Of a stretch of 64,000 nucleotides of DNA, positions 63,103 to 64,000 are shown in pieces. A program made the position numbers and the translations under genes. Below the pieces are notes generated by a model. The model did not search any database. It saw only the letters and a list, made by a program, of their open reading frames with translations, and was not told the DNA's origin. Numbering within the stretch: position 1 is the stretch's first letter; each line of letters begins with the position of its first letter. This DNA comes from Allomuricauda sp. (GTDB lineage Bacteria > Bacteroidota > Bacteroidia > Flavobacteriales > Flavobacteriaceae), in contig NZ_PABT01000027.1 of NCBI RefSeq assembly GCF_002699205.1, positions 124,001 through 188,000 of the forward strand. Direction: 5' to 3'.

Positions 63103-64000
63103 CTATAAATCCTTTACGTAGGTACAGCGCCGCTTGATCACTTTGGGGTCAAAGTGCTTCCACATTTGCTGTATGGCAATATTGTCCTCCAGCTCCGGGG
63201 TCCTAATGCAATTCACCACTCCCTTTTTCTTGAAAGTATGGTGGAACTCATTAAAAATAATGGCAGTCACCCCTTTGTTTTGGTATTTGGGATGGATTCC
63301 GATCAAGTAAAAAATGGCGTCCTTACTATTTTTTCGGGCATGGAGCAGATGGAAAATACCGAACGGAAATAGCTTGCCCTTTGCTTTTTGAAGCGCTTTG
63401 GAAAAGGAGGGCATCACAATGGCAAAGGCCACCAGGTTATCATCCGAATCCACCACAAACTTGATGTACTCCGGGTTTATAAAACTGATGTACTTTTTCT
63501 TAAAGTACTCTTTCTGTATATCGGTGATCTTCACAAAGGAAGATAGTTTGGCATAGGTTTCGTTGAAAAGGTCGAACATCTTGTCCACCCAGGGCATAAT
63601 ATCGGCGCTTTTCTCAAAGTTCATTTCCCGAAGGCCATAGCGTTTTTTGATCAATACATTGGCCTTGGCAAACAATTTTGGATCAGCATTGGCTGCCGGA
63701 AATTTACTTTCTCGATATTCCTTTTCCTTAGTAAACCCATGTTTTTCGTAGTGGGATTGGTAATAGGGGTGGTTGTACCAGGTCACCATGGTCCCGATAT
63801 GGTCAAAACCTTCGGTGAGCACACCTACTTTGTCCAAATTGGAGAAGCCGACCGGCCCTTCCATATATTCAAGGCCGTTTGCTTTGCCAATCTCACGGAC
63901 TTTGTCCAACAAGGCTTTGGACACTTCAAGGTCGTCCTCAAAATCGAACCAGCCAAACCTCATTTTTTTGAGTCCTTGCTCCTTTACTTCCCACCAATTG
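63103..64000 (-). CDS. GNAT-like acyltransferase-fold protein (5' truncated)
   Basis: The frame continues past the right edge: upstream of the in-frame Met at 63963 it reads NWWEVKEQGLKK, so the N-terminal part is missing from the window. At least 298 residues are visible. A conserved block MRFGWFDFEDDLEV...YMEGPVGFSNLDKVGVLTEGFDHIGTM and a second half AIFYLIGIHPKYQNKGVTAIIFNEFHHTFKKKG with the acetyl-CoA-binding Q-x-x-G/A-like turn belong to a family of about 370-390 residue proteins conserved in Bacteroidetes. Cytoplasmic; substrate unknown. GC content returns to the core-genome level here. Confidence 0.75.
   Translation of the reverse strand, partial: NWWEVKEQGLKKMRFGWFDFEDDLEVSKALLDKVREIGKANGLEYMEGPVGFSNLDKVGVLTEGFDHIGTMVTWYNHPYYQSHYEKHGFTKEKEYRESKFPAANADPKLFAKANVLIKKRYGLREMNFEKSADIMPWVDKMFDLFNETYAKLSSFVKITDIQKEYFKKKYISFINPEYIKFVVDSDDNLVAFAIVMPSFSKALQKAKGKLFPFGIFHLLHARKNSKDAIFYLIGIHPKYQNKGVTAIIFNEFHHTFKKKGVVNCIRTPELEDNIAIQQMWKHFDPKVIKRRCTYVKDL

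Noticed and set aside
1-64000. tRNA, rRNA, CRISPR arrays, insertion sequences, integrase or prophage genes
   Set aside because: None were recognised by eye on either strand; a tRNAscan or CRISPR search would confirm this.

Overview
The window looks like chromosome of a gliding or gliding-derived member of Flavobacteriaceae (Bacteroidetes). The evidence is SprB-type repeats with a type A type IX secretion (T9SS) C-terminal signal, many lipoproteins and proteins with an outer-membrane barrel look, TAnnTTTG -7 boxes rather than sigma70 promoters, a menaquinone gene set in the flavobacterial order, and families largely restricted to this group (CAL67264, DUF6090, DUF2853). No rRNA, tRNA, CRISPR array, insertion sequence or prophage is visible.

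Layout. 1-13.8 kb (+): a cell-surface locus. It holds a 5'-truncated SprB-repeat adhesin, a PKD lipoprotein, a fibronectin-III protein whose signal peptide is written by a captured repeat, an M23 peptidoglycan peptidase, an AT-rich secreted protein, a beta-propeller and an outer-membrane barrel. It reads like a T9SS-linked surface or effector module. 14-18.6 kb: M28 peptidase, FAD amino-acid oxidase, a secreted YD-like protein and a hydrolase. 18.7-32 kb (+): menaquinone genes (thioesterase, menF, menD, menA, menC, menE) interleaved with DUF2853, an S1 RNA-binding protein, a SPOR-like membrane protein, a LytTR regulator with its histidine kinase, an SDR on the opposite strand and a CPBP protease. 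menB is absent. 32-42 kb: M24 peptidase, acyl-CoA carboxylase beta subunit, a Gfo/Idh/MocA oxidoreductase, ettA, secreted or lipoprotein genes and fumC. 42-51.4 kb: a 57-residue membrane protein, a TonB-type receptor beside a lysine-tailed secreted protein, arsC-like, prfB with its programmed +1 frameshift, a zinc metalloprotease, threonine aldolase and ybaB. 51.5-56.3 kb: S9 peptidase, a CBS/cysteine-synthase-like enzyme and an alpha-oxoamine synthase; the last two are good candidates for sulfonolipid (capnine) synthesis. 56.3-63 kb (-): an AT-rich accessory stretch of small genes (SMR exporter, GyrI-like, DinB, Ere/ChaN-like lipoprotein, a frameshifted membrane LytTR regulator, DUF6090, hypotheticals) separated by hairpins and related border motifs. 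63.1 kb to the end: an acetyltransferase-like protein cut by the window edge.

How the genes fit together. The peptidases (M28, M24, S9, zinc metalloprotease, M23, CPBP) suggest a protein-degrading lifestyle. The men genes supply the respiratory quinone. The SprB-like adhesin and the candidate sulfonolipid genes both point to gliding and envelope biology. Most small-site calls (promoters, hairpins, operators) rest on sequence pattern alone.
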